Part shown: positions 48,204 through 61,800 of the stretch, one piece after another | How positions within the stretch are numbered: the first letter of the stretch is position 1 | How the letters are laid out: each line of letters opens with the position of its first letter | NCBI GenBank assembly: GCA_947172415.1 | Contig: OX359191.1 | Location: forward strand, 1,798,001-1,862,000 | Length of the DNA: 64,000 bases | Direction of reading: 5' to 3' | DNA from: Chondrosia reniformis | Taxonomy: Eukaryota > Porifera > Demospongiae > Chondrillida > Chondrillidae | Notes under the pieces: generated by a model | Told to the model about the DNA's origin: nothing | The model's input: only the letters and a program-made list of their open reading frames with translations | Database searches by the model: none | Position numbers and translations under genes: made by a program

Positions 48204-51200
48204 ATGATTCATATCGTGAAGAATGAGATTGTTCATCCGAGGTCTAGATACCCTGCTCCACAACCTTGTGTTCCGTGTCATAGACTACCTTTCTCGGTAC
48301 ACCAGTACATATGTGACGAACTGGATAGTGACGAGGAATGGACGAGACTAGCCGAGGTGGCCCTTGATGACTGTTGCAAGGAAGATATTGAAGGTCGCCT
48401 GAATACAGAGTCTATTCCTCACCAGAGTCCTACGACGCTTGTGCTAGACGAGTTGTGGAAGAAGAGTGATGGAGATATGACGGTTAAGAAGTTGCAAAAG
48501 TTATTTAAATGGAACACAATATCGCCTCAAGTAGAAGACAAACTGACCGAATTTCTTGAGGGACGTACACCAGTCGATGAGTCGCTGGGGGAGAGCTCGG
48601 GGTCTCTAAAACGGATGCCTAGCACTACTTTGCCAGAGGATCCTAGACGAGAGGTTAGCATATTTTCAAAGTTAATTATAACCACCATTTCTCATAAGTT
48701 GCTAAAAAAATTTCCTCATTCTGAAATTCATTTATATACCAATATATTCCATTTGATTACTTGTACTCTTTAGCCTTAATGTACTAGTAAGTAATCTTGG
48801 AGTACTTCTGTTCCTAGCAATCTTCTGGTTCACATTCTAGAATGCCTAATAATACTAGATTTCAAGCTTTTTGACTTTTTGCACTATATTAATAAACAAA
48901 TCTATCTATCTGGAAGGCAGTCATATGGTATGCTGTCTACATGGGGCTTATTCATGCTTGTCCCTATTCAGTGTTGGGAGTCATTCCACGTTCCTTTCTT
49001 TATTATTACTATATAACAAACCCGACCAACTGATTCCTAGATAAACTGACATATATACAGGATAAAAATATAACAAACATTATACTCCATTACTCCTATA
49101 GACTGCCTTCTAAATGCCTTGTCTATTTATATTATTTTCCTTTCTTTATTATTTCTTAGCCTTATCCAGCATATCTTGTGTTCAAGCCCGAACATGAAAT
49201 TTTAGAACGTGAGGATGTCTTGAAAGAAATAAATGAAAGCTTTTCTAGGCTTGAAAGTTCAAATGGTGAAATGCGATATGAAACTCCAACGATTGTAATC
49301 CAGGGTGACCCTGGTTATGGTAAGAGCCAGGTAGCCAGGCAGTACGGAGAGAAGTACCTAAATGAGCACGTCTTAAAAGGCTACCATCCGTTTGTATTTA
49401 CCCTACATGCTGGAGATTTGAGCGAGCTGTATCACTCTTACAAAGACTTGGCTGCCACTTTACTAATCAAGGATTCTGAAATTAAAAGAATCACTGGAAG
49501 CCTTCACGAGCAACTCTCTTCTCTTATATATTTGGTGTCTGGTAAGCTGAGTGAGATAGAATATCCAGGCTGGCTAATCATAGTGGACAACCTGATGAAC
49601 TGGAAGGTGAACGAGGAAAAGGAAAATCAAAGTATCTTCAAATACATCCCGTATTATGGAAACCCAGATACCTCATCTTGGGGAAAGGGGCGGGTGCTAA
49701 TCACTACACAATACAAAGGCATATTCAGGGATGGCATTCCATCAGTAAAGCTACAGCTTAGTGAAGCGTCTGCAATAGATCTACTCCTTCTTGTAGCAGG
49801 AGAAGAGAAACCGAATGATGCCAAGGCAATGGATGTTTTGAAAAAGGTTGTCGCCCAGGTTGATTGTATTCCTCTAGCCTTAGTGTCTGCTGCAGTCTAC
49901 AAGTCTGCCATGATGAAAACAAGGAAAGACTTCACTTGGAAAAATTACTCTGATGATCTTGACAGATCCGTGCTCTCTCTCAAGTGCAGAGCAAGCAGTA
50001 CTTACCAGCAAGAATGCTACACTGAAGCAGTTAAGATGGCCCTTACCAAATTAGGTGAAAATAAGGTAATCCAGTTGGCCTTTCTGTTTGTTTACCAGTG
50101 TAATTACAAAGATATTCCATTGGAGTTCATTGAGGCATTTATTGCGAAGAAGGGAGAGAGTTTGCCTAGTTGGAAATTGCAAGGATGCCTTAGGAAGTGT
50201 CAGCTCATATCAGTCCATTCCTTGAACAAGGAGTTGACCCTGATAGATCTGCATCAGGTATCCCACCGAGTCCTCTCTGATGAGGTAGTAAAAAGATGGC
50301 TACCACAGAGCCATCCATCACGTAACAAGGAAAACCTATTCCCAACAATGGAAGTGATGGCTGAATGCTACACCATTAATCACAAAAGAGAGGATCTTTT
50401 GCGCCTCAGTTTAGTTGGACCGCATCTCTGCAAGCTCAGTGAAATTGGCAAAAAGTCCCTTGATCGGTCAAGAGAAAACGTAGACAGCTCCCTGAATAAT
50501 TCATACTGGAGACATCTCCCTGAAATTTATTTCATCATGGTTGAGAACAGCAGCTTTAGTCCTCTTCCCATTGAGCAGTTGGATAATGCTATGAACGACT
50601 GTTTGGAATTAGCAGAGGAATTAAGTGAAGTAGTCCCCGACCTCCAGAGGGCACACTATTTAGCTGAAGCCTGTGACCACAAAGCCCACATGTGTCAATA
50701 TGCTGATGCTAGAGCAAATGGCTTTAAAGCCCTTGAAATGGCCAAAAGCTTTAAGCAAGCACATCCAGAAGATCCAAAGGTAGCTGAAGCGATAACGTAT
50801 GCTCTACAAATGTTGTCTTGGCATTTTAGTCCAGAAATTGATACAGGAATAAATGAGAGTTTGAGTCCAGAAACTGATATAGGAATAGCAACAATAAAGG
50901 AAAATCTCTGCTTTGTAGAAGAGGCATTTGGAAGAAACAGTCAAAAATATGCACAGAGCCTTTTTCAATTAGCTGAACATGTCAAAAAAAGAGATCGAAG
51001 TAAAGCTGAAGCTTTGTTTGAGCAATCCTTAAAAATCCTTAGAGGTGATCCCAAAGGATGGAGGTTAACAGTGTGCTACAGCTTTTACGGTAGATTTCTC
51101 TTGAGGTCAAATGATTTCAAAGATGTATTAAAAGCTGTTGATATTTTTCAAACTGCAATTGAAATCAGTAAGGAGTTACATCAGACCGAAACTGTGGCTC

Positions 51201-51616
51201 ATTCCGATGTGCTCACGTTCCAAGGATGGGCCTATGTCAATTCATTCCAACCCAAAGAAGCTATAGACAACTTTGAAGAAGCACTTAAGAAGGTCTTAGA
51301 AGTCTTTCACAGGAAGGATAATGAATGGAGGATCCGACAACCGCTTGCTAAAGCCTATCTTATGAGAGGACGTCCGGTGCAGAGCTTGAATCACTTCATC
51401 CGATCTCAAGAACTACTTGAGCAAAATGAAGATATATTTGAAATAAACGAAGATGATCAGTTGCTGATGAAAGAAGCACTGAAAGTTTTACCAGTCATTG
51501 GATATCTGGTACACTTAACCAATAAAGAAATCAGGACATTATCAAAGCTACTGTATTATGTACTATTCTTACTTACTGTAGCACCCTTGTTAAGAAAATT
51601 CAATTTCTTCAATTAG
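48204..51616 (+). CDS. Death-domain / NB-ARC / TPR STAND ATPase
   Basis: Two exons, 48,204-48,653 and 49,160-51,616, join in phase 0 to 968 residues. Residues about 40-120 (EWTRLAEVALDD...TTLVLDELWKKS...TVKKLQKLF) fit a Death-type fold. The NTPase follows: P-loop GDPGYGKS (199-206), Walker B WLIIVDN (Asp293), sensor GRVLITTQ and CIPLAL, the GLPLAL position. The C-terminal half is helical with TPR-like repeats (AKALFEQSLKIL; AIDNFEEALKKVLEVF). This APAF1/NLR-like layout, with an N-terminal signalling domain, an oligomerising ATPase and a sensor, suggests a role in cell death or innate sensing (inferred). The final residues are hydrophobic; a further 3' exon cannot be excluded. Confidence 0.88.
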
Positions 51617-52559
51617 TATGTATTTAACTTAACAAAACAAATGCATAGCTCAACTTAATTGTTTTTTAAGCTTTTTAAAGTTTATTTTACAATTAATTTT
51701 TCATATCGTGGAGAATAATTTCCATGACTGCCACAATAGTCGATGCACTTTAAGCTAAAATCTACCTTTAAAACCTTCCTATCCCGGTAGCCTCTAGTCA
51801 GAATCAAGTATAAGCAAAAAGTAGCTAGTATGCTTAAGGACTGTCTTGTGTTACCCCACCTCCAGAAATGTTATTATATACTATATAGAAGACCTAAGGG
51901 TAGACTTATGTAATATGTCCTACTTGTGTCTATAGTTATGCTGAGTATGTTTTACCCGTACAAGCCAGATTACTAATAGATTAATCCATAAAATTTAATT
52001 CAACTTACATTCCTTTCATAAAATTAAATTTCATCATGTGTCTTAGTTAACACCTTATTTAACTTTTGGCACCAAAATAGTGTATATAAAGCCCCTAGAT
52101 TTAGCATAGAGAGCCAAGGATTCACAGAAAATCAAGATAAAGAAAAAGAAAAAGGCAAAGACTCCCAGGATCACTGATAAAGGGTGCATGGAATTCACAG
52201 AAACAGCTGTCTGACCCAGGGGAGAAGAAGATGAAAGAAAGGAAAAGAAGAAATAAAAGACTTCTGTATCTTCATCCAAAGCTCTCTTCAGGTTTAGTTC
52301 CCATATAGGCTTTTTTACAGAATAAGCATAACATGTAGGAAAATGGTATATTAGATTTTTCATCTGTGTATATAGTGCTGTCACAGAGTTGGAGTGTACA
52401 TGCATGTCAGGTATAGGGTTATCAATACTGTACATACCAAGTTTAATAAATTTCTAACAAGACATTGGCATTTGGTGTCAGCAATTGCAATGAAGTACAA
52501 AATTTTAAACACACTAATTATAAACTTATTATATTGACCAAGGTCTGGATACTTGATTA
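51617..52559. other. Convergent spacer between NB-ARC gene and FUT8
   Basis: No gene is recognised. It holds 3' UTR sequence of both genes and dispersed repeat 1 copy D (52,130-52,318). Confidence 0.6.
52130..52318 (-). repeat. Dispersed repeat family 1, copy D
   Basis: Contains ATCACTGATAAAGGGTGCAT, GGAATTCACAGAAACAGCTG, a purine-rich tract and GGTTTAGTTCCCATATAGGC ending in TTTTTT, matching the other copies. Confidence 0.7.
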
Positions 52560-54835
52560 TCATGACACTTCTGGGTAGGTTGGAAAGTCCTTGATCACAG
52601 CAAAGTCAGTGATCTTGTATGAGGGAAAAGTCTTTCGCGCGCCAGTTCTGCGGTTTTTACCCACACTGAATCCATTCTTTTCATTCCTAGCTATATTAAT
52701 TAGGTCACCAACTTTCAGTTCCAATTCATCTATTCAAAGTTGAAATGGGTACTATACAAGTCCACTAAAGGCAGCTTTTACTTACTCGGTTTATCATGTG
52801 AATACAGTGCCTTAACATTGTGGTACCTTTGACCTGTGACAGAGTGAGGAGAGGTAGCATCAGAGAGCAGGGCAACGTTAACCCTTACCCCATAAGGCAA
52901 CTCACCAGTAAAGAAGTAGATCATGTCAAGAGAATAATACTTTTGTGATGCATCAGTGTGCTTTGTTTGCATCAGCTCATAGGCCATTCTACATACCTAT
53001 CAATATGTTCCCATGACAACAGTATCATAGCAACCAGAGACAAAACATACATTTGATGAAAAGGTACAGACGATGTATTCACTTTCTGAGAGGGTGTGAA
53101 CATCAAATATTATTCCTTGAAGGGACTCCATGGAGTAGCGAGTGTTCATTTGGGCAGACCTTGCTATATCAGAGTCTCCATACACTGTATACTGAGTATA
53201 CCTACACAGGATAAAGGGGTCATGTGATACCCATGTGACCACAAGGTAATCATGTGACCTCACTTGTTTATTGCCTCCTTGACTACAGAAGGGTCGTCAG
53301 TTGCAATATAAACTCTCCTTTCCCAGTGGTTCCCCAAAACCTCCTGATACTCATACCACTCTTCAACGTGTACCATGTACTCAGCAAGTGCATGGAAAGC
53401 TGCCTCCCTAATGAGTTTGTCAGTTCTTCTCACTTGTATACTACAAGAACAGGCAACAACAGACCAAACCACTAGTAGGACACACCCACCGCTAGTAGGA
53501 CACACCCACCACTAGTAGGACACACCCACCACTAGTAGGACACACCCACCACTAGTAGGACACACCCACCGCTAGTAGGACACACCCACCACTAGTAGGA
53601 CACACCCACCACTAGTAGGACATACCCACTTACCCAACATATGGCTTCTGAATAGAAAAACCTTTTGATTTGCTGTCAATGTAAGATTGCATCTTTATGT
53701 TTGGTCTCATTAAATATTTGACAAAATGACCGACAAACCAGACAAAAGGATAGCCATGGAATGCCATCAGCTCGTCTGCCAAGTCCTTTGGCACTGCTTG
53801 TGGTAACTGCGGCAACTTTGGAACTAAACTCCCAAAACGTGGTAAAAACACAGTTTTTATGGCCTTGTGGTTACTTCCCCAATTGATAGGATGGTCTGCC
53901 TCAGTGCAGGTGGAGCTCAAGGGCTGGAACACATCCGTCCACCCATGCTCGGATGAATAGGACCATCCTGGTAGAGAGACGAAGCTAAAATACTGCAAGC
54001 ACAGTGAATAATGACTACCTTTTGAATCCAAAATGAGTGTTCTCCTTGTAGCATATGCCACTATGAAGCAGTACATTAAATGGTGCAGCTGACTTCCAAA
54101 ACCAGTTTGATCTCTAATTTTACAAACCAGCTTTTGGGCAGAAACGCAATTTGGAGGATTTTGCAAGTATTCCAGTCGCTTTTGAAGCAAACTTGACAAC
54201 TTCTACAGTAACACATGCATCACCTAACTTCTACATGTACAGTAACACATGCATCACCTAAATACAACTCACAAACATAATAGAAATTGTATACTAACAA
54301 TTGAAAGCTTCTGCCTGTAATTGAGGTATGACGTCAAATTCTTCAATCGTTGCAAGTCAGCCGAAATTGTCTTCTCTTGATGACTAAGTTCTTCTAGTAA
54401 AGGAGCAATTTCCACATCTTTCTTTTCTTGTATCTTCCTCAACCTTGCTCTTATCGTCCACCATAACTCCCGCACCCCAACGCTAGCCTATATACGTACG
54501 AGACCCCACTGTTTTAATATACATGGAACTTGCAGTATGTGTGGTACACTAACTCGCAACATTAGTTGGTACTTCTCCCTCGCTTCTGATAGATCCACTG
54601 AAGCAGGCGATTGGTCAAATCCGTTAAGGTTCTGCGTATGTGCCTTTGGCATTCGCAGGACGTCTTTACCGAGGTCAGTCTCATCCTCAAAAAGATCCTC
54701 TTGCGTGACTGTCTCAAGCGTTAGGTGAGAATCTTTCGATTGCACTTCTAAAGAGCTTAGCTTCAAAAGAATCACAAACAAACTGATGAATAAAGCAACT
54801 AATAAAACATAGACTCCGCGAATATTATACGCCAT
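52560..54835 (-). CDS. FUT8: Alpha-1,6-fucosyltransferase (core fucosylation of N-glycans)
   Basis: Seven exons: 54,835-54,554; 54,487-54,299; 54,202-53,634; 53,440-53,264; 53,201-53,051; 52,996-52,786; 52,729-52,560. All phases agree, giving 582 residues (human 575). It is a type II Golgi protein: membrane anchor [17 protein letters not shown] near residues 8-25, a stem coiled coil ([20 protein letters not shown]), then the GT23 catalytic domain. That domain has [19 protein letters not shown] and GIQVRRTDK (347-355), the Arg pair that binds GDP-fucose, followed by [31 protein letters not shown] and a C-terminal SH3 fold ([20 protein letters not shown]) complete the family layout. It transfers fucose from GDP-fucose to the innermost GlcNAc of N-glycans. 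Nothing suggests loss of function. Confidence 0.96.
53468..53632. repeat. 20-bp minisatellite in FUT8 intron 3
   Basis: About eight head-to-tail copies of ACTAGTAGGACACACCCACC, with GCTAGT variants, ending right at the splice donor of FUT8 exon 3. The exon itself is untouched. Confidence 0.95.
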
Positions 54836-55433
54836 TGTTTATATAGCCGGAAATATTATAATAATACGGTATTTTTACTTATACCACTGCATTCTTAGTT
54901 GCAGATTCAACAACAGCTAATATAGATTAATTATATTACTACACTTAAAATGGCCCGGTTGCTGCATGGTTGGTTTGAGTAACTCTTAAACTGCAGCTGT
55001 TTGCTGTAGACGTATAGGTAGTGTAAGAGGGAAAACAATAAAATATAACCAGCTATCCATGGGTTCAATCAGCAATTATGTTTTTTCTCTTTATTCAAGA
55101 TATTGAATAAAGTAAAAAAAAGTAACCTTTACAAAAATGATGTTTTAAGTAAGAATGGCACATGTACATACACAGGATTTCAGGTTTCATATGGCATGAA
55201 ATCTATATTTGAAACTTCTTGAACAGCCATGCAGGTTTCAAAGGGTACCGGTCATGGGCTAAAATTATAAACTCGTTTATACTTTGTTATCCATAGCTAC
55301 GTATCAATTGATTTTCAATGATGCAATTAGCTTTGTGCACTGTTAAAGTGACTAATGAACCAATCAGATAATATATCCAGAATGTATCTCACCATTAACC
55401 AGTACCATGGCAACGGTGACCTACATTAAAATT
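54836..55433. other. Upstream of FUT8, ending in a copied M13 intron-2 fragment
   Basis: The first part holds the FUT8 promoter region without a clear TATA box. From about 55,250 to 55,433 the sequence repeats parts of 34,275-34,640 (ATAAACTCGTTTATACTTTG; ACCAGTACCATGGCAACGGT), lacking the MITE found there. It forms the left part of the duplication junction. Confidence 0.7.
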
Positions 55434-55485
55434 CATTAGTGATGAGATGACCTACATTAAAATGTAGGTCATCTCATCACTAATG
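55434..55485. repeat. Perfect palindrome at the duplication junction
   Basis: Arms of 23 bases (starting CATTAGTGATGAGATGACCT) surround a central TTAAAA-type spacer. One arm is M13 exon 7 sequence and the other its inverse. Copy 1 has only the single direct version near 36,935. Confidence 0.95.
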
Positions 55486-55634
55486 AAACAATTGTGACTG
55501 TGATAGCAGAGGACTATTTTTCACAATTTGCAGCTGTTATTAGCAATTTTACAGAAACGTTAGTCACCATAGATATGTATATTTTATATAACTTCCTTTA
55601 TGACTAACAATGTATGAATGGTTGAAATTTATTA

Positions 55635-56064
55635 GGGGCTGCCGCAGGCAGCCCCTTATATTGTTTTCATTTGCCGATTACGTTGTACGGCTTCATGTTA
55701 CGGAAAGATATATATATAGATATATATATATATATCTATATATATAATACGGGTTCATACGCAACTGTTATAACACTTTATTTATACGTCGATATATATT
55801 TAATACAGGTTCATATATACGCAACTATTATAATACTTTATAATACTTAATTTATACATCAATACATCGTTTTGCAAATGGCGGCGTTCAGGAAGCTTTA
55901 GTTAACGAAGCTTTTCTGTCGCTATTTATAGTGTTCAGGACACTTAAGCGTCTTCAATCGTTAGTATTACGAATATATATATTAAATGCCAACGATACGG
56001 CCAAGTAGTTCGAGTTGATTCGGGGGGCGGCAGCCCCACGAGTTTTTAAACTCGAAATACTTGT
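55635..56064. mobile_element. Hairpin-ended insertion, class uncertain
   Basis: Absent from copy 1 (insertion point near 37,100 within TTTATTTTTT). The left end is the hairpin AGGGGCTGCC/GGCAGCCCCT; the right end has GGCGGCAGCCCC and the hairpin CGAGTTTTTAAACTCG. Read on the minus strand the hairpin is followed by CTAA then T, as at a Helitron 3' end, but the 5' terminus is not convincing. The interior is TATA-rich. Confidence 0.6.
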
Positions 56065-56624
56065 TTTTTACTCTTCTTTATTTACACAATAGAGATTTTG
56101 ACAATTATGTCAAGTGGTCCTTGGCTTTCCCGTATCTTCCACTGCTAGACTCAACAATTAGAGATATCTACTACACCTTCAGTGAATTACTTTATGGAGT
56201 CGGTGAAACACCTCGCTTTAAAACTTGTAGTTCTGCAGCAACACAAGGCCTTTCATTTGCAGTAGCTAGATTGTACCAAAAATCTAATATTCAACCAGGG
56301 ACAAGACAAAAGGTTTAAGTAAAATATTCCTTGCTGTGCAAACCATGCACACATTATTTGAGTTGAATACCGTGTGAAATGGCCTCACCAAAGAAACAGT
56401 GCTCCTACACAATCGATTTTAAGATAAAAATATTTGAAGAGATTGACGCTAAAACTTTCTAAAACCAAATTTGCATGTTAAGTTCAGTAATCATGTATAA
56501 TAAGTATTACCGAATACTACATAAGCAATGATGCATGTGTATATACACTTACGTACATATAAATATATGAACATATGAACACATGCCCATGCACCTGGAA
56601 AATCCAATATGCTACGCCTACTCT

Positions 56625-56838
56625 GTAAAAAAGCTTATAGGGAACTAAACCGGCATGGAGAGAGCTTTGGGTGAAAATACAGATCCTGGAGTCTTTTCTA
56701 TTCTTTATTTCTTCTTCTGCTCCACTGGGCCAATGGGGCACATGCATGCATACATGCATACACACTTACACACTAAGTACAATTAACAATGTTTTTGTGT
56801 CTATTCAACTGATATGTAGTTTTTTCGTAGGCTATAGT
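56625..56838 (+). repeat. Dispersed repeat family 1, copy E (recent insertion)
   Basis: Begins AAAAAAGCTTATAGGGAACT. TCTGT flanks both sides; copy 1 has a single TCTGT at the matching place (about 37,655-37,660). This shows family 1 is mobile. Confidence 0.75.
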
Positions 56839-58434
56839 CTGTGTTAATACTATCAACATATATATTGTGTTAAGACTGTAATTTACCTACCTAACTCGTT
56901 ATCTCCTAACAGATGAATGAAGTCATAGATATTGTTCAAGAAACTTTTAAGAACCGTCTAGACAACAGAGAATGGATGGATGATGAAACAAAAAAGCAAT
57001 GCAAAAATAAGGTTGGTTAAGTTGTAATTCTCTTATATATAGTGTAAAGCTGTATGTATTTCTTGAGCCTTTGCAATTCCACAAGTTGAGGTTTAACAAG
57101 ATTGGAGACCTTAAAATTGTATATTTAACTGCATGGGAGATCTTTTCAGCATGCAGTGTTGATGTTATCATATCTATAAAGTGAATATAGAAAATCTAAT
57201 TATATAAATGAATTTCAAAACAAGAGTTAACTGATCGAAGGACGACATATAACATATATAATAACCTGGTTTGCAGTCTGGCTTAATAAGGTTATGCTTG
57301 TATATATGCATGTTGTTTCAAATAGCTAAATAATATCTAGGTTTATGTACAATACTTATTTTGTGTACGTAGGTTGACAAGATAACAAGGAAAATTGCAT
57401 ATCCAGATTTTATTACTAACAGAACCTATGTAGATGAGTATTACAAGGAGGTAAGGTGAAAATTGCTCTTGGCCACACATATTATACTTGTTTTAAATAT
57501 GCATATGCAGAGAGAGGTTATATATATAACATTGTTACTTGTATATAGCTCATTATATCACCAGATACTGGCTATTTTGAAAATGTACTACTGATCAGTC
57601 AATTTTCATTAAATGAGTTGTTAAGGCAGTATGGGAAACCAACAGATAAGTCAAGGTATTGTAATAATTTTACAAGGAATTAGTATATCATGATCATTTG
57701 GCATGCGTACTGAGACAGTATAAATATTTCACACAATGTGTTTAAAGAGATTATAAACATTATTTATTCATATTCATATATGGCTGGCTATATATAGTTT
57801 CACTTTTTACCCATTGCCATGGCAACGAGCTGAAAATGGGGGTATTATCTATCTATACAGCATAAGTTGGTGATTCATAGGATATATGATGTGAACAAGT
57901 TAATACAGGAAATGAAGTAAATCTTGAGCATTTGTTTTCTTAGTTACTAGCAATGTAGTCCATGAATCAGATTTCTAATTCCTCTGCCCTTTTTAGCGAT
58001 TTTGATCCCAGGCTGCTCAAATGTCATGGCAATGGGGTATATATCAGTTATAGCCCATTGTTTCGGACTTCACCAAAAAAATAATTTCTCGGCCTCGGCT
58101 GGGCAGCCTCTACCTTGCATTATATTTTGGCTATAGTCCTTGTCTCTTGGCTATATGTAACTATTACAATACATCCCTTTAGATGGGGAATACCTCCTAC
58201 TTCTGTCAATGCTTACTATTCTGGAAGTTTCAACCAATTTGGTAAGTATATGTATGTGCAGGTGTTCTGATGACCAGTAATCAGCTGCCATGTAATTTTA
58301 TATTATTATTATTATTATTACTCTTAATTAAAGTGACCCGTGTATGTACCTGTAGGAAACACAAGGCCAAGCTGGGCCCATGAGTCACTGTAATTAAGTT
58401 TATACTATACGTATTTATATATGTATATATATTG

Positions 58435-58845
58435 AATTCTTCATTATTATCTTGATTATTTTGCTCATTTAATTAAGCAAAACTTCGCCAGACGTTTCTT
58501 ATACATATGTACCATGATATATGTTGGTTTCACAGTTATCTGACAAATTGAAAATTTTTATTAATATAACACGTGGTTTGAATATAAATTTCCCATAGGT
58601 TTTCTATAGTCCTATTGCCTTTTATATGCTGACTTTCTCCTCCGTTTTCTAACAAACGGAGGCCTAAATAAGAAATCCCTTAATTTAAAACGAGTTTTAT
58701 ACCCTATACTTTATGATGATATGCCCATTTTGTTTCTAGATCCTTTCTTGGAGCCATATGAATTATTTAATTACATTACATTATATTAATTACATTATTT
58801 ATTTAGATTATTTAGATTACCTTAGTATATTGTAACTTGCACTGT
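58435..58845. other. ~410-bp insertion in M13 copy 2, intron 12
   Basis: Inserted into a TATATA run that is continuous in copy 1 (39,250-39,270). It is AT-rich with no TIR, ORF or similarity recognised within the window. Confidence 0.55.
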
Positions 58846-61800
58846 ATATATATATATCATTAATCAGCAGCTGTACAACTCAAATCAGAAAAACAAAAAC
58901 ATCCTATCTATATAGTAAACCACCCACAGCGGTAATTATATTACTGATGTTATATGATTTATATACATTTCCGGTTGGATTAATCTAATCTATGTATATG
59001 TATTAGTTATACCACTGTGCTGAGGTGTATATGGATTTTATACGTATGAGTCACGAGGGCGAGTACGTATAAAATTCATATAAACCGAAGCGCCGTGGTA
59101 TGAGTGATATATACTCTGTCACTTTTATCGCTATTTTGGTGGGATGGCTCAGTTAGCGTCTGGTTATTTTTGCTTAAACACTGACGACTTCATAGAAAGC
59201 TCTTGCCCTGACTACTCCAACTGTCCTAAATGTAAGGAGAATTGTCCACTCCCCAATGCAGTATATAGCTTCTTAAATTCTGTTATATCATGGTTACCAA
59301 ATTTAAACACAGGTGGTTCACCCGGCAACGGAATATATATATGATAATACAAGTTCTGATATTATTAATGTTTGGTGTTACACCATTTTTGCTATTTCTA
59401 ATTATTCAGTATACCTGGCAGGGATTCTTCATCCTCCATTTTTTGATGTAAAATGGCCAGAGTGAGCTATATAATCATACACCATTAGGAATGAATTAGG
59501 ATTAATTAATTAATTTAGAATGAATGTTCATACAGTACATATTAACTAAGAGTTACGTATTTGAGAAATTGATTTTCTAATAATTGACATTAATACTAAA
59601 ATTGAAATAATCCGCACTCATTTGATGTAGCTACTTTTTATATGGTGCAATTGGAATGGTGGTAGGCCATGAATTAACACATGGCTTTGATGATCAAGGT
59701 ACACTATATATTTTTACAAGATGTACATATATATTGTTTGTTTAACCTATCAGTAACAGCTGAAGAAGGTCTACGGTCCAAAATGTTCTGATTGTTTTGC
59801 GCTGCTACGGAAAGTTCACTATTCCTTCCTGTCATACTGAAATTTTTTCATATATAGCCATATTCTGTATACTGTACACATCACTTCTATGTTTGAGCGC
59901 ATCATGATATATAACTGAAGTATAAGAGATGGTGCACCATCACTGCTATAATATTATAATCAATGCATTATGTATGTCTCTAAAGGTCAGAGATTCAATG
60001 CTGAGGGAAACATAGAAAAGTGGTGGACAGATGAATCACAGATGGCTTTTGATAGTAGAAAGAAATGCTATATAGATCAATATAGTGGATATACACAAGA
60101 AGGACTTAAGGTACATATATATACATGCATTCACATGTATATATATATATAATGTGAATATATAATCCAATTTAAAACTATGTATATATACTAGATTGAT
60201 GGAGCTTTAACTCTTGGTGAGAACATTGCAGACAATGGAGGAATTCAAAACAGTTTTCAGGTAGACCATTATTTATATTCTTTATATATACTTTTATTGC
60301 AATTTTGTATATATAGTGTAGTCCACATAATTAAAATCTCAGAATTCATTATCAAAATTTGAATTAAGCGAAAATTTGAATTGTCAGTATTTTATCAAAA
60401 TCAAATACGTACATATGTATTTAACACAATTTCTACTGAAAGAAAGTTAGTTATAACAGTCAATTATAAGTACTGTTGGCATTGGTATATAGTTATATAC
60501 TGTCTAGTAAAGTACCGTATATCGGGAATGCGAGAGTAAAAGATTGAGATTTGTCAAAATTACGAGTCTAAGTAAAGATTGTGGTTAAATGAATGTGAGA
60601 TAAAGCTTAGGTGTACGGGACGTGTATGCGGAATTACTGAGGTGTCAAATCAATACTTGTCAAAAGATTGCGCACACAGTCAAAGATATGTGGCTTCAAT
60701 GCAGTCAACTATTTCGAGCTTTTTCCTTATGGATAAAGATTGGTAGCTGCCTCTTTTCATTCTAGAAATTAAGGTGAAGCAAAAGCTATTTTTTGAACTA
60801 AACGGAATTGTCCGTTCGAAATTTTGTATTGCTGAAATACAGGGAATATACGGATTCTTCTAATTACGCAAAATTTCGAATGAACCGGATACGAATAATG
60901 TGGACTACACTGATCATTCTTTTTATATGTTACTTAAAGTGGGCTAGGAGTGCTTTATCACACAACGTTAACCACACTGCATGAGTGCCATAGATCACAT
61001 AAAGAGCTCCTAGCCCACTGAAATGATATAGAGTGCCTTACATGGGCAGACTGCTGGTATTTTTACGTAAATTCATTTGGCTGACTGCTAGCTATTCTCC
61101 CTGTTGTGTAATCTGCAAGCCAATTGGATGATTTTTGCTAGAGTGCTTTGTGCAATTTAAAGTATGCAAAACCACTTTGATCTGCCCACACAAGTCATTT
61201 ATAAATTGGGATGTTTGTTTATCTGAAAAACTGGTTGTACTGTATATATACGTACATATTATTTATAGGCCTACAAGACAACTCCTGGTTCACAAAACCC
61301 CACACTACCCATAATAGGAGAAAAGTATACCAACGACCAGCTCTTCTTCATAGCTTTTGGTCAAGTGAGCATATATGTAGACATATAATATGAATGTATA
61401 GATATTGTTCTACGTATGTACATCTGCAGAAGTCGAAATCATTATTTGAAACATATGTGTATACAAACAATATACACCCATTTTTAATTTTATTACTTTT
61501 ATAAATGTTTCCGAACTAGGGAATAGACAGCCCTAGGTCCAAATGCACTCTACAGGAATACATCTGCAAAAAGTATCGAAACAAGACACTGATTATATGA
61601 TAAGTCTAATCATACAGAAGTTGCATATACACTGAAATTTAAGTAACTTAACCATACACTTCTGTGTTTGGGTGCACCATTCCTACTTGAGGTTAGTGCG
61701 TCCAAACACAGAAGTGTATGGTTAAGTTACTTAAATTTCAGTATATATGCAACTTCTGTATGATTAGCCTTATCATATAATCTGTGTCTTGTTTCGATAC

